Notes: generated by a model not told the origin, from the sequence alone. 64,000 bases of DNA from Candidatus Sulfotelmatobacter kueseliae (GCA_900290255.1 OMOD01000188.1:58905-122904), one strand, 5' to 3'; positions 34,493 through 43,088 are shown, counted from the first letter of the stretch. Numbers and translations are program-made.

Positions 34493-36559
34493 ATGCGACC
34501 TTCCAACCTCTACGTCCGGACCCTGGTGCTTGCCGCGCTCGTTGTGGCGGCCGGCGCCTGCCAGACGGCGCAGAAGCCGGTCGCTCTTGTTCCGCCCAAG
34601 ACGGCGCCCGCGTTGCAACCGGCTGCGTCGTCTCCGGCTCAGGTTTCAGCGACTCAGCCCGCCGCTCCACAATTAGATCCGCAGCCAACCCAGCAACCGG
34701 GCCAAGCGGCGCAAAAGTCAGAAGCGACTCAGCCCGCCGCCGATCCCGTTGCCGACCTGATCGCCCAGGTGGAAAAGGAATATCAAACCGGCCTCGCCAA
34801 CTACCACGCGGGCAAAACCGAAGACGCCAAGCAGAATTTCGACAACGCTCTCAACGCCCTGCTGGGCAGCAATTTCGACGTCCGTTCCGACGATCGCCTG
34901 CAGCAGGAATTCGACCACGTGGTCGAAGGCGTGGACGCGCTCTACCCCGGTGGCCCGGCTGCCGATTCCGAGGCGGCGCAAGAGGCGCAGCAGGAGCCGC
35001 AACAGAAATCCGAACCCGCACCGATTGACGAGACCAACAGCGTGACCCCGGCCGCCGACGCCGGCACCAAGGCCAAGGCCGAAGCCGAGATCAGGAACAC
35101 GAACTCCGACCTGCCCCTGATGATGACCGACCAGGTCGCCGGCTACATCAGCTATTTCTCCGGCTACGGGCGCGGTGTCTTCGAGCGCGCCTACGCCCGT
35201 TCCGGCCGCTATCACGACATGATCGTGGCCACGTTGAAGCAAGAAGGCGTCCCGCAGGACCTCATCTATCTGGCGCAGGCCGAGTCCGGATTTCTTCCGC
35301 ACGCCGTTTCTCGCGTCGGCGCTCGCGGCATCTGGCAGTTCATGTCGGGCCGCGGCAGCGGCTACGGCCTGCACCACAACATGTGGGTTGATGATCGCCA
35401 GGACCCGGAAAAGTCCACTCGCGCCGCCGCCCGCCATCTAAAAGAGCTCTACGGGCAGTTCGGCGATTGGTATCTCGCCATGGCCGCCTACGATTCCGGC
35501 CCGGGCACGGTGCAGTCGGCGGTGAAGCGCACTGGTTACGCCGATTTCTGGGAACTCTACAACCGCAACGTTCTTCCCCACGAGACGCGCAACTACGTGC
35601 CCATCATTCTGGCCGTGATCATCATGGCCAAGAATCCATCGCAGTACGGCCTGGACGCGGTTCCGATGGAGCACCCGCCGGCCTACGACAAAATCACCAT
35701 CGACTATCCCGTGGATCTGCGCCTGGCGGCCGAATGCGTCAACTCCACGCCCGAAGAACTGCTGGATCTGAATCCCAGCCTGCTGCGCCTCTCCACCCCG
35801 CGCACCGGCAAGTTTGAGCTCCACGTGCCTGCGGGAACCAGCGATCAGTATGAAACCGCCATCGCCGCCATTCCCGCCGACATGCGGCTGTGGTGGCGTT
35901 ATCACACGGTGCAATCCGGGGACACGCTGGTCTCGCTGGCTCACGCCTACCGCGTGACCGCCAAGTCCATCACCGCAGCCAATCATCTCGAGGACACGGA
36001 ACTCGAAGCCGACTCGAAACTGATCATCCCCATCGCGCCCGGCAAGCATCCGCAAGACACCGCGACCTACGCCCGCCACATCACTCGCTACCACGTGCAC
36101 AAGGGAGACACGGTCGAGAGTGTCGCCGAGAATTTCGGCGTTTCCCCCCAGATGATCCGCCGCTGGAACGGCCTGCGCGGTTCCAGCCTGGCGGGAAGAA
36201 AAGTTGTCGCCCTGCATCTGCCCATCACCCCGAGTTCGCACGACGCCGAAGTCGCGTCCGCGCGGGCGGGCAAATCCAAGCACACGGGCACGGGATCGTC
36301 GGGCGCAGGGTCGGGTAACGCGCCAAAGACCGACACTGCCGCCGTCAAGCCTCCGGCCACCAAGTCGGCAGAAATTGAGCGCCTCAATACTGCGAAAGCT
36401 GAGACCCCATCGGTCGTCCACCACAAAGTCAAGTCGGGCGAGACTCTCTACTCGATCGCCACTCTCTACAAAACCACCGTCGCCGCCCTCAAGCGCGATA
36501 ACGGCAACGTCGCCGTGCTCCATCCCGGCATGATCCTGATCGTGCAGGTCGCGCGGTAG
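34493..36559 (+). CDS. mltD: Membrane-bound lytic murein transglycosylase D with three LysM repeats
   Basis: At 688 residues. The N-terminal lipoprotein signal is MRPSNLYVRTLVLAALVVAA followed by GAC (lipid Cys about residue 23). A Pro/Ala/Gln-rich linker reaches about residue 210. The SLT domain (about 245-370) has the catalytic Glu in AQAESGFLP (E264), plus GIWQFMSGRGSGYGL and MAAYDSGPGTV. Three LysM peptidoglycan-binding repeats follow: about 470-512 (VQSGDTLVSLA), 532-577 (VHKGDTVESVA) and 641-686 (VKSGETLYSIA). It cleaves glycan strands to 1,6-anhydro products during wall remodelling. Family members usually have one to three LysM repeats. Probably monocistronic. Confidence 0.95.
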   Translation: MRPSNLYVRTLVLAALVVAAGACQTAQKPVALVPPKTAPALQPAASSPAQVSATQPAAPQLDPQPTQQPGQAAQKSEATQPAADPVADLIAQVEKEYQTGLANYHAGKTEDAKQNFDNALNALLGSNFDVRSDDRLQQEFDHVVEGVDALYPGGPAADSEAAQEAQQEPQQKSEPAPIDETNSVTPAADAGTKAKAEAEIRNTNSDLPLMMTDQVAGYISYFSGYGRGVFERAYARSGRYHDMIVATLKQEGVPQDLIYLAQAESGFLPHAVSRVGARGIWQFMSGRGSGYGLHHNMWVDDRQDPEKSTRAAARHLKELYGQFGDWYLAMAAYDSGPGTVQSAVKRTGYADFWELYNRNVLPHETRNYVPIILAVIIMAKNPSQYGLDAVPMEHPPAYDKITIDYPVDLRLAAECVNSTPEELLDLNPSLLRLSTPRTGKFELHVPAGTSDQYETAIAAIPADMRLWWRYHTVQSGDTLVSLAHAYRVTAKSITAANHLEDTELEADSKLIIPIAPGKHPQDTATYARHITRYHVHKGDTVESVAENFGVSPQMIRRWNGLRGSSLAGRKVVALHLPITPSSHDAEVASARAGKSKHTGTGSSGAGSGNAPKTDTAAVKPPATKSAEIERLNTAKAETPSVVHHKVKSGETLYSIATLYKTTVAALKRDNGNVAVLHPGMILIVQVAR

Positions 36560-36610
36560 AGATAGACCTCGACTCAGATCCACTCTTTCAACTGTCATCC
36601 TGAGGCCGCG

Positions 36611-37260
36611 GGGGTGCCCCACCCTTCTCGCGTTCTTTGCGAGAGGGTGGGGACTTTGACTTTGATCTTCCCCATTCCTGGAAAGCCGGGAGCGGATGGG
36701 GATCGTGCCTCGGATTGTTCGTGAGAGTCAGAATCCCCGCCCTGTCCCTGCAAAAAGCGCGGGGACAAGGACGGGGCACCCCCAAGAGTAGTATTAGCGA
36801 GTAACGGGGTGCCCCACCCTTCTCGCGTTCTTTGCGAGAGGGTGGGGGTTTTGACTTTGATCCTTTCCCATTCCTGGAAAGCCGGGAGCGCGGATGGGGA
36901 TCGCGCCTCGGATTGTTCGTCAAAGTCAAGATCCCCGCCCTGTCCCTGCAAAAAGCGCAGGGACAAGGACGGGGCACCCCCAAAAGTAGTGTCAGCGAGG
37001 AACGCGGGGGTGCCCCATCCTTCTCGCGTTCTTTGCGAGAGGGTGGGGGTTTTGACTTTGATCTTCCCCATTCCTGGAAAGCCGGGAGCGGATGGGAGTC
37101 GCGCCTCGGATTACTCGTCAAAGTCAAAATCCCCGCCTTGTCCCTGCAAAAAGCGCAGGGACAAGGACGGGGCACCCCCAAAAGTAGCGTCAGCGAGGAA
37201 CGCGGGGGTGCCCCACCCTTCTCGCGTTCTTTGCGAGAGTGTGGGGGTTTTGACTTTCGC
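36611..37260. repeat. Tandem array of about 195-201-base units, each with two strong hairpins (family-B derived)
   Basis: GGGGTGCCCC occurs at 36611, 36806, 37007 and 37205, giving periods of 195, 201 and 198 bases. Each full unit starts with a family-B hairpin (CCCACCCTTCTCGCG / GCGAGAGGGTGGGG). It continues with a conserved about 80-base stretch (ATTCCTGGAAAGCCGGGAGC), a second hairpin (CTGTCCCTGCAAAAAGCGC / AGGGACAAGGACGGGG) and the inverted end GGGGCACCCCC, so a unit has terminal inverted repeats. The fourth copy is truncated. The units differ by point changes and small indels. Confidence 0.9.
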
Positions 37261-37313
37261 CTGCGAAGCTGAGGATTTCGCTTCCTGCTTCCATTCCCAC
37301 AGCCCGAAGCGCT

Positions 37314-37319
37314 ACAATT
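37314..37319 (+). promoter_or_regulatory. Possible -10 box for the cytochrome c gene
   Basis: TACAAT lies about 60 bases before the ATG at 37379. A convincing -35 is lacking. AGGAGG precedes the ATG at good spacing. Confidence 0.4.
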
Positions 37320-37378
37320 TTGAAGTTGTTGGGCCTCAATACTTCATTCACCTGATGTCAATCCCTTAGGAGGACTAC

Positions 37379-37681
37379 ATGAGGATCACCCATCTGCTGG
37401 TTTTGTTTCTAATCGTCGCCATGACCGCCATGCTGGCTTTGCCTGCGTTCGCGGCCGATGGCGCCGGCACCTACAAGGCCAAGTGCGCCATGTGCCACGG
37501 CCCTAACGGCGAAGGCAAGATCGGTCCCGCGGTTAAGGGCACGGCTCTGACCGCCGACCAGATCGTCGACCTGCTCGCCAAGGGCAATGACGCCAAGAAG
37601 GCGCCGCACAAGAAGCCCATCTCCGGCCTCGCCGACGACGACGCCAAGGCCGTGGCCGACTACGTGAAATCGCTGAAGTAA
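37379..37681 (+). CDS. Small periplasmic c-type cytochrome (c6/c555-like)
   Basis: At 100 residues: signal peptide (about 1-26, ending AFAAD), then one class-I haem domain with CAMCHG (C36, C39, H40). The typical C-terminal helix DDDAKAVADYVKSLK is present. The axial Met, normally in a loop before this helix, is missing. The mature protein has only the Met inside CAMCHG, and the loop reads APHKKPISGL, so H77 or a lysine may ligate the iron or the site may be open. It probably shuttles electrons in the periplasm. Flanked by a strong terminator. Confidence 0.9.
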   Translation: MRITHLLVLFLIVAMTAMLALPAFAADGAGTYKAKCAMCHGPNGEGKIGPAVKGTALTADQIVDLLAKGNDAKKAPHKKPISGLADDDAKAVADYVKSLK

Positions 37682-37704
37682 GCCGCACGCAGCCTTGCAT
37701 CACC

Positions 37705-37745
37705 AGAGCCTTCGATCTCCCCATGGGATCGAGGGCTCTTGTTTT
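37705..37745 (+). terminator. Rho-independent-type terminator after the cytochrome gene
   Basis: AGAGCCTTCGATC and GGATCGAGGGCTCT form the stem, followed by TGTTTT. Confidence 0.75.
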
Positions 37746-37984
37746 GAAGGGGTTGCCTGCCGCTCCACCCCTCCTGCTTGTCATTCCGAGAGCCAGCCGT
37801 GAGCATCCTGCGGCGGCCACCTGGGTGCTCGCGCGCCCCATCCCTTCGGCAAGCTCCGGGCAGGCTGGGGCGGGCTGTCCCCACAAAGTTGTTCCTGCAA
37901 ACTGAGACATTGCCTTGCGATTCTGCTTCCCTTTTCCCCGTCCGCTGTGATAACAGGATAGGCAGTAACCTGTGCTTCCAGTCC

Positions 37985-38015
37985 TTGCAGCTTATACCGA
38001 ACGTCGTGCTATAAT
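37985..38015 (+). promoter_or_regulatory. Extended -10 promoter of the acid/base two-part gene
   Basis: TGCTATAAT at 38007-38015 is a perfect extended -10; TTGCAG lies 19 bases upstream. The start codon is about 105 bases downstream. Confidence 0.65.
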
Positions 38016-38118
38016 CACGCGCCGTTGGAGCAGAGGTTCCGGTGGTCTTTTAAATTCTTTCGTGCCCGCAGCCAGGGCGCCCTACCCGCACCCGGCCGCC
38101 ACTGAATCAGGAGGAGCA

Positions 38119-38511
38119 ATGACGTTCTACGATCCTACGCTGTACGGACGTGATGAAGAGGAAGAATTCGGCGACAGCGGCGCTTACAGCGAGTCGCTGG
38201 AAGAAGATTTCGAAGAAGAAGAGGAGGAAGAAGAAACCGGCTTGCCGGAACCGGAAGTGAGCAAGCCGGAACCGATGGCCGCTCCCGCGCCTCCTCCACC
38301 CGCAATGTCAGCCCCCGCCGGTGGTGGCGGCAAGCCCAAGGCCAAGAAGAAGGCCGCCAAGAAACCGGCGAAAAAGAAAGTGGCGAGAAAGAAAGCGGCC
38401 AAGAAGGCCAAGCCCGCCAAGAAAAAGAAAGCGGCCAAGAAGGCGAAGAAGAAAGCTGCCAGGAAACCCGCGAAAAAGAAGCCGGCCAAGAAAGCGAAGA
38501 AGCGCCACTAA
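38119..38511 (+). CDS. Acidic-N-terminal, histone-H1-like basic-C-terminal protein
   Basis: At 130 residues from ATG 38119, preceded by AGGAGG. Residues about 12-45 are strongly acidic (runs of Glu and Asp). A Pro/Ala/Gly hinge follows (46-70). Residues 72-130 are Lys/Ala repeats of the KKAAKKPAKKKVARKKAAKK type, like the tail of eukaryotic histone H1 and bacterial AlgP/Hc1 proteins. The tail should bind DNA or RNA; the acidic head may compete for it or recruit basic partners. It is transcribed from its own promoter and has its own strong terminator. I know no exact family for the combination. Confidence 0.85.
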   Translation: MTFYDPTLYGRDEEEEFGDSGAYSESLEEDFEEEEEEEETGLPEPEVSKPEPMAAPAPPPPAMSAPAGGGGKPKAKKKAAKKPAKKKVARKKAAKKAKPAKKKKAAKKAKKKAARKPAKKKPAKKAKKRH

Positions 38512-38556
38512 CCCGCAGCTTGGCCGCAGCCGCCTCCTACGCCACCAGCAAACTCG

Positions 38557-38596
38557 AACCGCGCCCGTTACCGGGCGCGGTTTCTCTTTTTTCTTT
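38557..38596 (+). terminator. Strong Rho-independent terminator
   Basis: AACCGCGCCCG, TTA, CCGGGCGCGGTT is a perfect 10-bp GC stem with a run of Ts (TTTCTCTTTTTTCTTT) after it. Confidence 0.9.
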
Positions 38597-38731
38597 GCGC
38601 TTGTACTCTACTGAATCACTCTGACGCCCGCGTTGCGTGCGGGGCGAAGAGCCTGCCCTGAGCTTGCCGAAGGGACCTATGCAACCTCTGCCACATGGCC
38701 CGCGCGCAGAATGCCACACGCCGGCGACAGG

Positions 38732-39040
38732 CTACTTCGCGTTCTCGACCGTACTCAAACACTTGGCATACAGTTCGAGCAGACGGTCGGCGTATTCTTC
38801 CGGCTTGGCGGCCGAGCCCGTGCCTTGAAATCCCACGCCGGTCGAGGTCGTGCGCCCGTAGCCCGTGGTCAGGGCGACGAACTTCATCAGATCGAGTGCG
38901 ATGTCTTCGTTGCGGCGCCCGGCGCCGGCGCCCGTGGCCGGGGTTTCTTCCATGATTCCTTCTCCTCTTCCGGAAACTATGGGAATCTCGTCGTCGTCGA
39001 ATTCTTCCTCGTCCAGATGTTCTGTTCTAAGGTGTTCCAT
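38732..39040 (-). CDS. Small acidic protein of unknown function
   Basis: At 102 residues starting at ATG 39040 (MEHLRTEHLDEEEFDDDEIP). The N-terminal third is very acidic, followed by Gly-rich (GAGAGRRNED) and a helical end (IALDLMKFVALTTGYG, then PEEYADRLLELYAKCLSTVENAK). It is probably cytosolic. The coding frame continues upstream to 39115 but those codons overlap repeat DNA. I recognise no domain. It is convergent with the basic/acid protein gene, from which it is separated by a terminator. Confidence 0.6.
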   Translation of the reverse strand: MEHLRTEHLDEEEFDDDEIPIVSGRGEGIMEETPATGAGAGRRNEDIALDLMKFVALTTGYGRTTSTGVGFQGTGSAAKPEEYADRLLELYAKCLSTVENAK

Positions 39041-39154
39041 GATGCTCAACCGCTCCGCCAGCGATCGTAGCAGAACGGACCTCGGACTTCGGACTTCGGG
39101 CGTCTGACCTCTCACTTCAGCCCCGGTCTTGAGGTCTGAGGTCCGAGGTCTGCT

Positions 39155-39547
39155 CTATCGCTTCACCTCGCTCATCAGGCCCATCAGATTCCCTTCCGAG
39201 TCGCGGAAGAACGTCATCCACAGATCGTGATCGGGCATTTTCGCGATCACATGCGGTTCGTCTTCAAACTTCTCGCCCTTTTCCTTCATGCGGGCATGGG
39301 CCGCCTGAATGTCGGGCACGGCAAAATACAGAATCGAGCTGGGATGGTTGAACTCCGGCTTCTCCGGTCGGTCCAGCATCAGCCGCACCCCGCCGCAATC
39401 GAAAAACGCCAGCCCAGGCGGCGCCTTGAACAGCAGCTTCAATCCCAGCACGTTTTCGTAGAAGTCGGCGGCCCGCTCCACGTCCTGCGTGCCGATCTGC
39501 ACCTGGCCCAGCCGCGAAATGCCGATTCCCGTCGCCACAGCAGTCAT
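39155..39547 (-). CDS. VOC (glyoxalase/bleomycin resistance) superfamily protein
   Basis: At 130 residues from ATG 39547. The family pattern of two beta-alpha-beta-beta-beta modules is visible: LGQVQIGTQDVERAADFYENVLGLKLL at the start and, in the second half, ILYFAVPDIQAAHARMKEKGEKFEDEP, ending TFFRDSEGNLMGLM. Metal ligands would include a Glu in the last strand (SEGN). Such proteins bind or convert small molecules, but the substrate is unknown. Upstream frame to 39592 is repeat DNA. The neighbour on the same strand is the small acidic protein. Confidence 0.85.
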   Translation of the reverse strand: MTAVATGIGISRLGQVQIGTQDVERAADFYENVLGLKLLFKAPPGLAFFDCGGVRLMLDRPEKPEFNHPSSILYFAVPDIQAAHARMKEKGEKFEDEPHVIAKMPDHDLWMTFFRDSEGNLMGLMSEVKR

Positions 39548-39593
39548 CGTTTCATCCTCCTGCCGCCCGCATAGCGGACCGGGCAGGCACATT

Positions 39594-39722
39594 ATTGCAG
39601 ATTTCAGATTGCAGATTTCAGATTGAAGACCTCAGATCGAAGTTTTCCGAGTTCACCGTGAGCGGCGAGCTCCAAATCTGCAATCTGCAATCTAAAATCT
39701 GAAATCTGAAATCTGAAATCTA
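39594..39722. repeat. Inverted islands of GATTGCAGATTTCAGATT words
   Basis: TTTCAGATTGCAGATTTCAG to the left and its reverse (CAATCTGCAATCTAAAATCT, GAAATCTGAAATCTGAAATC) to the right could pair over long stretches. The rest of the gap to 39962 shows no feature. Confidence 0.75.
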
Positions 39723-39962
39723 ACCTGATCTGTCCCCAGCCAGGCCACAATCCTTAGGAAAACACTTGAAATCGGGTCCCGATTTCCTGTATTGGCAGTA
39801 ACTGCGGCTCCGGGTACCATGGATAGGTGCGGTATACCCGCACGATGAGTGATACTGGAGTGGTCGTATCGCAGGCCTCGGTGCGCCGCCAGTCTGGCAG
39901 ATGACCAAGCCGCCGGGGGATCCGTTTGAGTCCCTCCTGCGCCGCTATCAGCATCTAGTTTG

Positions 39963-41486
39963 ATGACCAAAGCCCTCCCACGCACGCGCGTCATTTTGAC
40001 GCTGGCCGGAATCCTCTGGCTGGCGCATGCCGCAGTGATCGCCTTTCTCGGCGCCAACCCCACCGGCGGGCTCTGGTCTGACGTGATTCAGCTCGCGCTG
40101 GGCGGGTTGCTCATCTACGCCATCGCACAAGCCGGCAAGGCTTCCGAAGGCCTGCCGCGCTCGTTCTGGCGTCTGGCTGCCGTGGCCTACGGTCTGTGGT
40201 TCATCGCCCAGAGCCTTGGTGTCTACTCCGATCTGGTCACGTCTCCCACCGCTCTCTGGATTAACAACATGCTGTTCTGCTTCTGGTTTGTTCCCCTGGC
40301 CATGGCTTTGCTGCTGGACCCGGACCATGAAGCGGGACGCCTTGATGCCCTGGTTGCTCTCGACTACATCCAAGCCGTGCTAATCTGCGTCGCCGCCTAC
40401 GTGTACTTTTTCTATCTGCCCAAGGCGGTGTCGCCCGGCCAGCTGCCCCATGAAGTCTGGGCGCCCTATTTCGTCGGCTACGGCCTGGTTGCCCTGGCCT
40501 TCGTCCTGCGTGCCCTGATCAGCCACTCGCAGGACACACGCAGACTTTTCGGACGCATGGGAATCTTTCTGGCCCTCTCCGGATGCGCTGACGCCCTGTT
40601 CTACTACGGGCCCGGGCAAAGCCTCAATCCGGGCGCCTGGTTTGACCTGCTCTGGAGCGGCCTTCTGATTATTCCGTTGCTCATTGCTGTCACCTGGAAG
40701 CAGGCTGAAGCCCTGGACGTTGCCCTGGAGCCGCCCCGGCGCGAAAGGCGTGCGTACACGGAAATCTTTTACCTGCTTTATCCCATGCTGGTCCTGTTCA
40801 TGTCGCTGCGCATTGCGCGCGAACGCCTCGGGCTGGCGGCTACGCTCCTGTTTCTTTCCTTCGTGTGTTTTAGCGCGCGCCTGCTGATCACGCAGAACCG
40901 CCTGGTCGTGGCCAAAGACGCTCTCCGCCGCGAAGCGTCCCGCGACGGGCTGACCGGACTGTGGAACCACAAAGCGATTCTGGAGATACTCGCCCGCGAA
41001 TTGTTGCGCGGCCAGCGCCATAGCGATGCTGTCGGCGTCATCATGGCCGACGTGGACAACTTCAAGCTCATCAACGATACCCGCGGCCACGCCGCCGGAG
41101 ATAACGTCCTCCGCATCATCTCCAGCGCCATGGCCGCCGTGGTCCGTCCCTACGACTCGGTCGGACGCTACGGCGGCGAGGAATTCCTGATCGTGGCTCC
41201 CGGCTGCGGCCTGGCCGAGACCTGGGAACTGGCCGAGCGCGTGCGCACGCACATCGCCGCCTGCAGCATTGTGGTCGGAGGCGAGGCCAGGGTCAGCGTC
41301 AGCCTGAGTTTCGGCATAGCCGCCGGCGAGTCGGCCAACGACTCCGAGAAGCTGCTCCACGCCGCCGACGCCGCCCTTTACCTGGCCAAGAGCACCGGCC
41401 GCAATCGTGTCGAACCCCGCATCTCCCGCGCCGCCAGCGCCGGCAGCGATTCCGCCCCCGCCTCGGATAAAGACTTCTGGCTGTAG
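39963..41486 (+). CDS. Membrane-bound diguanylate cyclase (GGDEF domain)
   Basis: At 507 residues from ATG 39963 (a TTG three bases earlier is also in frame). Residues 1-320 contain about ten hydrophobic segments, possibly a MASE-like sensor. A linker helix follows, then the GGDEF domain (about 335-490) with DGLTGLWNHKAIL and the active-site GGEEF at 404-408. The product-inhibition I-site RxxD is present just before it (RPYDSVGRYGG). It should make cyclic di-GMP in response to a membrane signal. The tail is Ala/Ser-rich. It is convergent with GalT; short inverted ATTCAAC repeats lie between them. Confidence 0.93.
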   Translation: MTKALPRTRVILTLAGILWLAHAAVIAFLGANPTGGLWSDVIQLALGGLLIYAIAQAGKASEGLPRSFWRLAAVAYGLWFIAQSLGVYSDLVTSPTALWINNMLFCFWFVPLAMALLLDPDHEAGRLDALVALDYIQAVLICVAAYVYFFYLPKAVSPGQLPHEVWAPYFVGYGLVALAFVLRALISHSQDTRRLFGRMGIFLALSGCADALFYYGPGQSLNPGAWFDLLWSGLLIIPLLIAVTWKQAEALDVALEPPRRERRAYTEIFYLLYPMLVLFMSLRIARERLGLAATLLFLSFVCFSARLLITQNRLVVAKDALRREASRDGLTGLWNHKAILEILARELLRGQRHSDAVGVIMADVDNFKLINDTRGHAAGDNVLRIISSAMAAVVRPYDSVGRYGGEEFLIVAPGCGLAETWELAERVRTHIAACSIVVGGEARVSVSLSFGIAAGESANDSEKLLHAADAALYLAKSTGRNRVEPRISRAASAGSDSAPASDKDFWL

Positions 41487-41499
41487 CCCGCGAAGAATT

Positions 41500-41585
41500 G
41501 TCGAATTCTTGATTGTTGATTGTTGAATGAAAAACCGTGAGCCCGGAGACCTTCATTCAACATTCAACATTCAACATTCAACAAT
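41500..41585. repeat. Tandem/inverted ATTGTTGAAT - ATTCAACATTCAAC repeats
   Basis: TTGATTGTTGATTGTTGAAT on the left pairs with TTCATTCAACATTCAACATT on the right. It separates two convergent genes and may act as a terminator. Confidence 0.7.
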
Positions 41586-41616
41586 TGCTTTGGTCGGCGC
41601 TCCGCTGGTGGGAGTT

Positions 41617-42633
41617 TCAACTCACCCCCACGGCGGTCTCCACTTTCACCTTGCGCAGGAACTCGGCTGCCTGTTCGGGAATCACCGTGTTGATGAACAT
41701 TCCGGAACCGAGTTCGAAGCCTGCCGTCCGCGTCAGCCGCGGGATGACGCTCAGATACCAGTGGAAATAGCGCACGCCCACCAACTCGGCGGGAGCGGTG
41801 CGGATGGTGAGATTGAAGTCGGGGTTTTCCAGCCCGTAGTACAGCTTCCCCAGCAGGGTGCGCAAGACTCGTCCCAGGTCGGCGATTTCCTGGGCGCTGA
41901 TGTCGCCGAAGCTGGCCATGTGGCGGCGCGGATAGATGTGGGTGAAGAAGGGCGAAGGTGAGGCATACAATTCCACGGCTACGAAGCGCTCACTCGCCAG
42001 CACGATGCGCTCCTGATTCTGCAGCTCTTCCTCGATCATCTGGCAGAAGATGCAGCAGCCATACTCGTCGTAGTGGCGCAGCGCCTCCTGGAAGCGCTGG
42101 CGCACCTGGTACGAGATCACCGGTGTCGCGATCAGCTGCGAATGGGGATGCTCCAGGCTGGTGCCGGCGTCGGTTCCGGAGTTCTTGAAGATGGTCACGT
42201 GCGCGATGCGCGGATCGAGGCTGAGTTCGTCGTACCGCGTCTTGTAAATGCGCAGGATGTCGGCGACGTGCGCATCGGGCATGAGCGCCATGGCCAGCGA
42301 GTGATCCGGGGTCTCGATGACGATATCGTGAACTCCAAAACCCGCCATCGAGTGGAACGAACGGCGAATGGTGCGGTCGGGCTTACACTCCGGAGACAGC
42401 GCGGAATACTTATTCGGCACCACCCGCACCTTCCACCCGTCGCCGCCGTCGGGCAGCCGCAGAATCTCGGGTGGGGTCTGGTTCTCGTGGCCGGGGCAGA
42501 ACGGACAGTTGGGCGAGAACGAAACCGCCGGTTTGGCGGCGCGATGCACCACCATTTCATCGGGACGCTTGGCGCGATCGGTGGCAATCACCACCCACTC
42601 TTTGGTCATGAAGTTCTGCCGCAGTTCGGGCAT
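41617..42633 (-). CDS. galT: Galactose-1-phosphate uridylyltransferase
   Basis: At 338 residues, a typical length. The zinc pair C43/C46 in CPFC and the active-site HPH (H162-P-H164) in LEHPHSQLI are present. The sequence begins MPELRQNFMTKEWVVIATDR. The enzyme transfers UMP between UDP-glucose and galactose-1-phosphate in the Leloir pathway, at H164, which is uridylylated. The ATG at 42633 is used. No galK or galE is in the window, so the enzyme may act alone, or on ADP-sugars as some GalT-like proteins do. Confidence 0.93.
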   Translation of the reverse strand: MPELRQNFMTKEWVVIATDRAKRPDEMVVHRAAKPAVSFSPNCPFCPGHENQTPPEILRLPDGGDGWKVRVVPNKYSALSPECKPDRTIRRSFHSMAGFGVHDIVIETPDHSLAMALMPDAHVADILRIYKTRYDELSLDPRIAHVTIFKNSGTDAGTSLEHPHSQLIATPVISYQVRQRFQEALRHYDEYGCCIFCQMIEEELQNQERIVLASERFVAVELYASPSPFFTHIYPRRHMASFGDISAQEIADLGRVLRTLLGKLYYGLENPDFNLTIRTAPAELVGVRYFHWYLSVIPRLTRTAGFELGSGMFINTVIPEQAAEFLRKVKVETAVGVS

Positions 42634-42719
42634 GGATAAGGGCCTCCCTGAAAACTAGGGGTACGCTCATTCTACGCAGGTCGGGCCGAATCTCCAGTGA
42701 GTCCCACCACATCCGTAGC

Positions 42720-42914
42720 ATGCCGCGAAGCTGGCCTTCCCGGATCGCCGGCGCGGCACGCCCTCGACCTGGCTCAGAAGAGGATCGAACTTACTTCTGG
42801 GTGGATCCGCAGGAGGAACTATTCGCCGTGATGATGGTGCAGATGCCCTTTGTGCCCGCCGGAGCCTACCGGCGCGCCCTGCGCGAAATGGTGTACGAAG
42901 CGTTGCTGAGGTGA
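42720..42914 (+). pseudogene. Relic of a class-C-type beta-lactamase/serine hydrolase (C-terminal part)
   Basis: From about 42780 the frame reads TYFWVDPQEELFAVMMVQMP, then AYRRALREMVYEALL and a stop. This is the well-known C-terminal end of EstB-like serine hydrolases of the beta-lactamase family. The rest of the gene, including the catalytic Ser and Tyr motifs, is missing, and upstream sequence is repeat-like. It is a decayed remnant. Confidence 0.7.
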
Positions 42915-42960
42915 GAACGGCTTCCGGCTTCCGCCCGCCGGCTTCCGGTTTTCTCAGGGG

Positions 42961-43088
42961 CGTCATCCTGAGCGCAGCCGTTTTTCAGGCGGAGCGAAGG
43001 ATCTTGCGCAGGGTGCAACTGGGTTCGGTGAAGCTCCGCGCGAGATCCCTCGCCCGGCTGGTGAAAGCGCCGGGCTTCGGGATGACGC
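42961..43088. repeat. Family-D element
   Basis: CGTCATCCTGAGCGCAGCCG at the left and the GGGCTTCGGGATGACGCAG end on the right. The interior resembles the copy at 11408. Confidence 0.7.

Larger units (their letters stand above)
36560..37378. other. 819-base intergenic region filled by a tandem hairpin array
   Basis: Almost all of this region is the 3.3-copy tandem array of about 198-base units described separately. Only the last about 120 bases, with the cytochrome promoter region and ribosome binding site, are unique. Confidence 0.8.
37682..38118. other. 437-base intergenic region: terminator, fragment of family A, promoter
   Basis: Besides the terminator (37705) and promoter (38007), it holds a truncated family-A copy (37870-37888, GCGGGCTGTCCCCAC) with a CCTTCGGCAAGCTCCGGGCA module. 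No gene is visible. Confidence 0.6.

Noticed and set aside
36588..37369. Long open frames on both strands across the hairpin array (up to about 197 codons)
   Set aside because: They are caused by the stop-free repeat units; the translated units repeat and have no ribosome binding site or protein-like composition.
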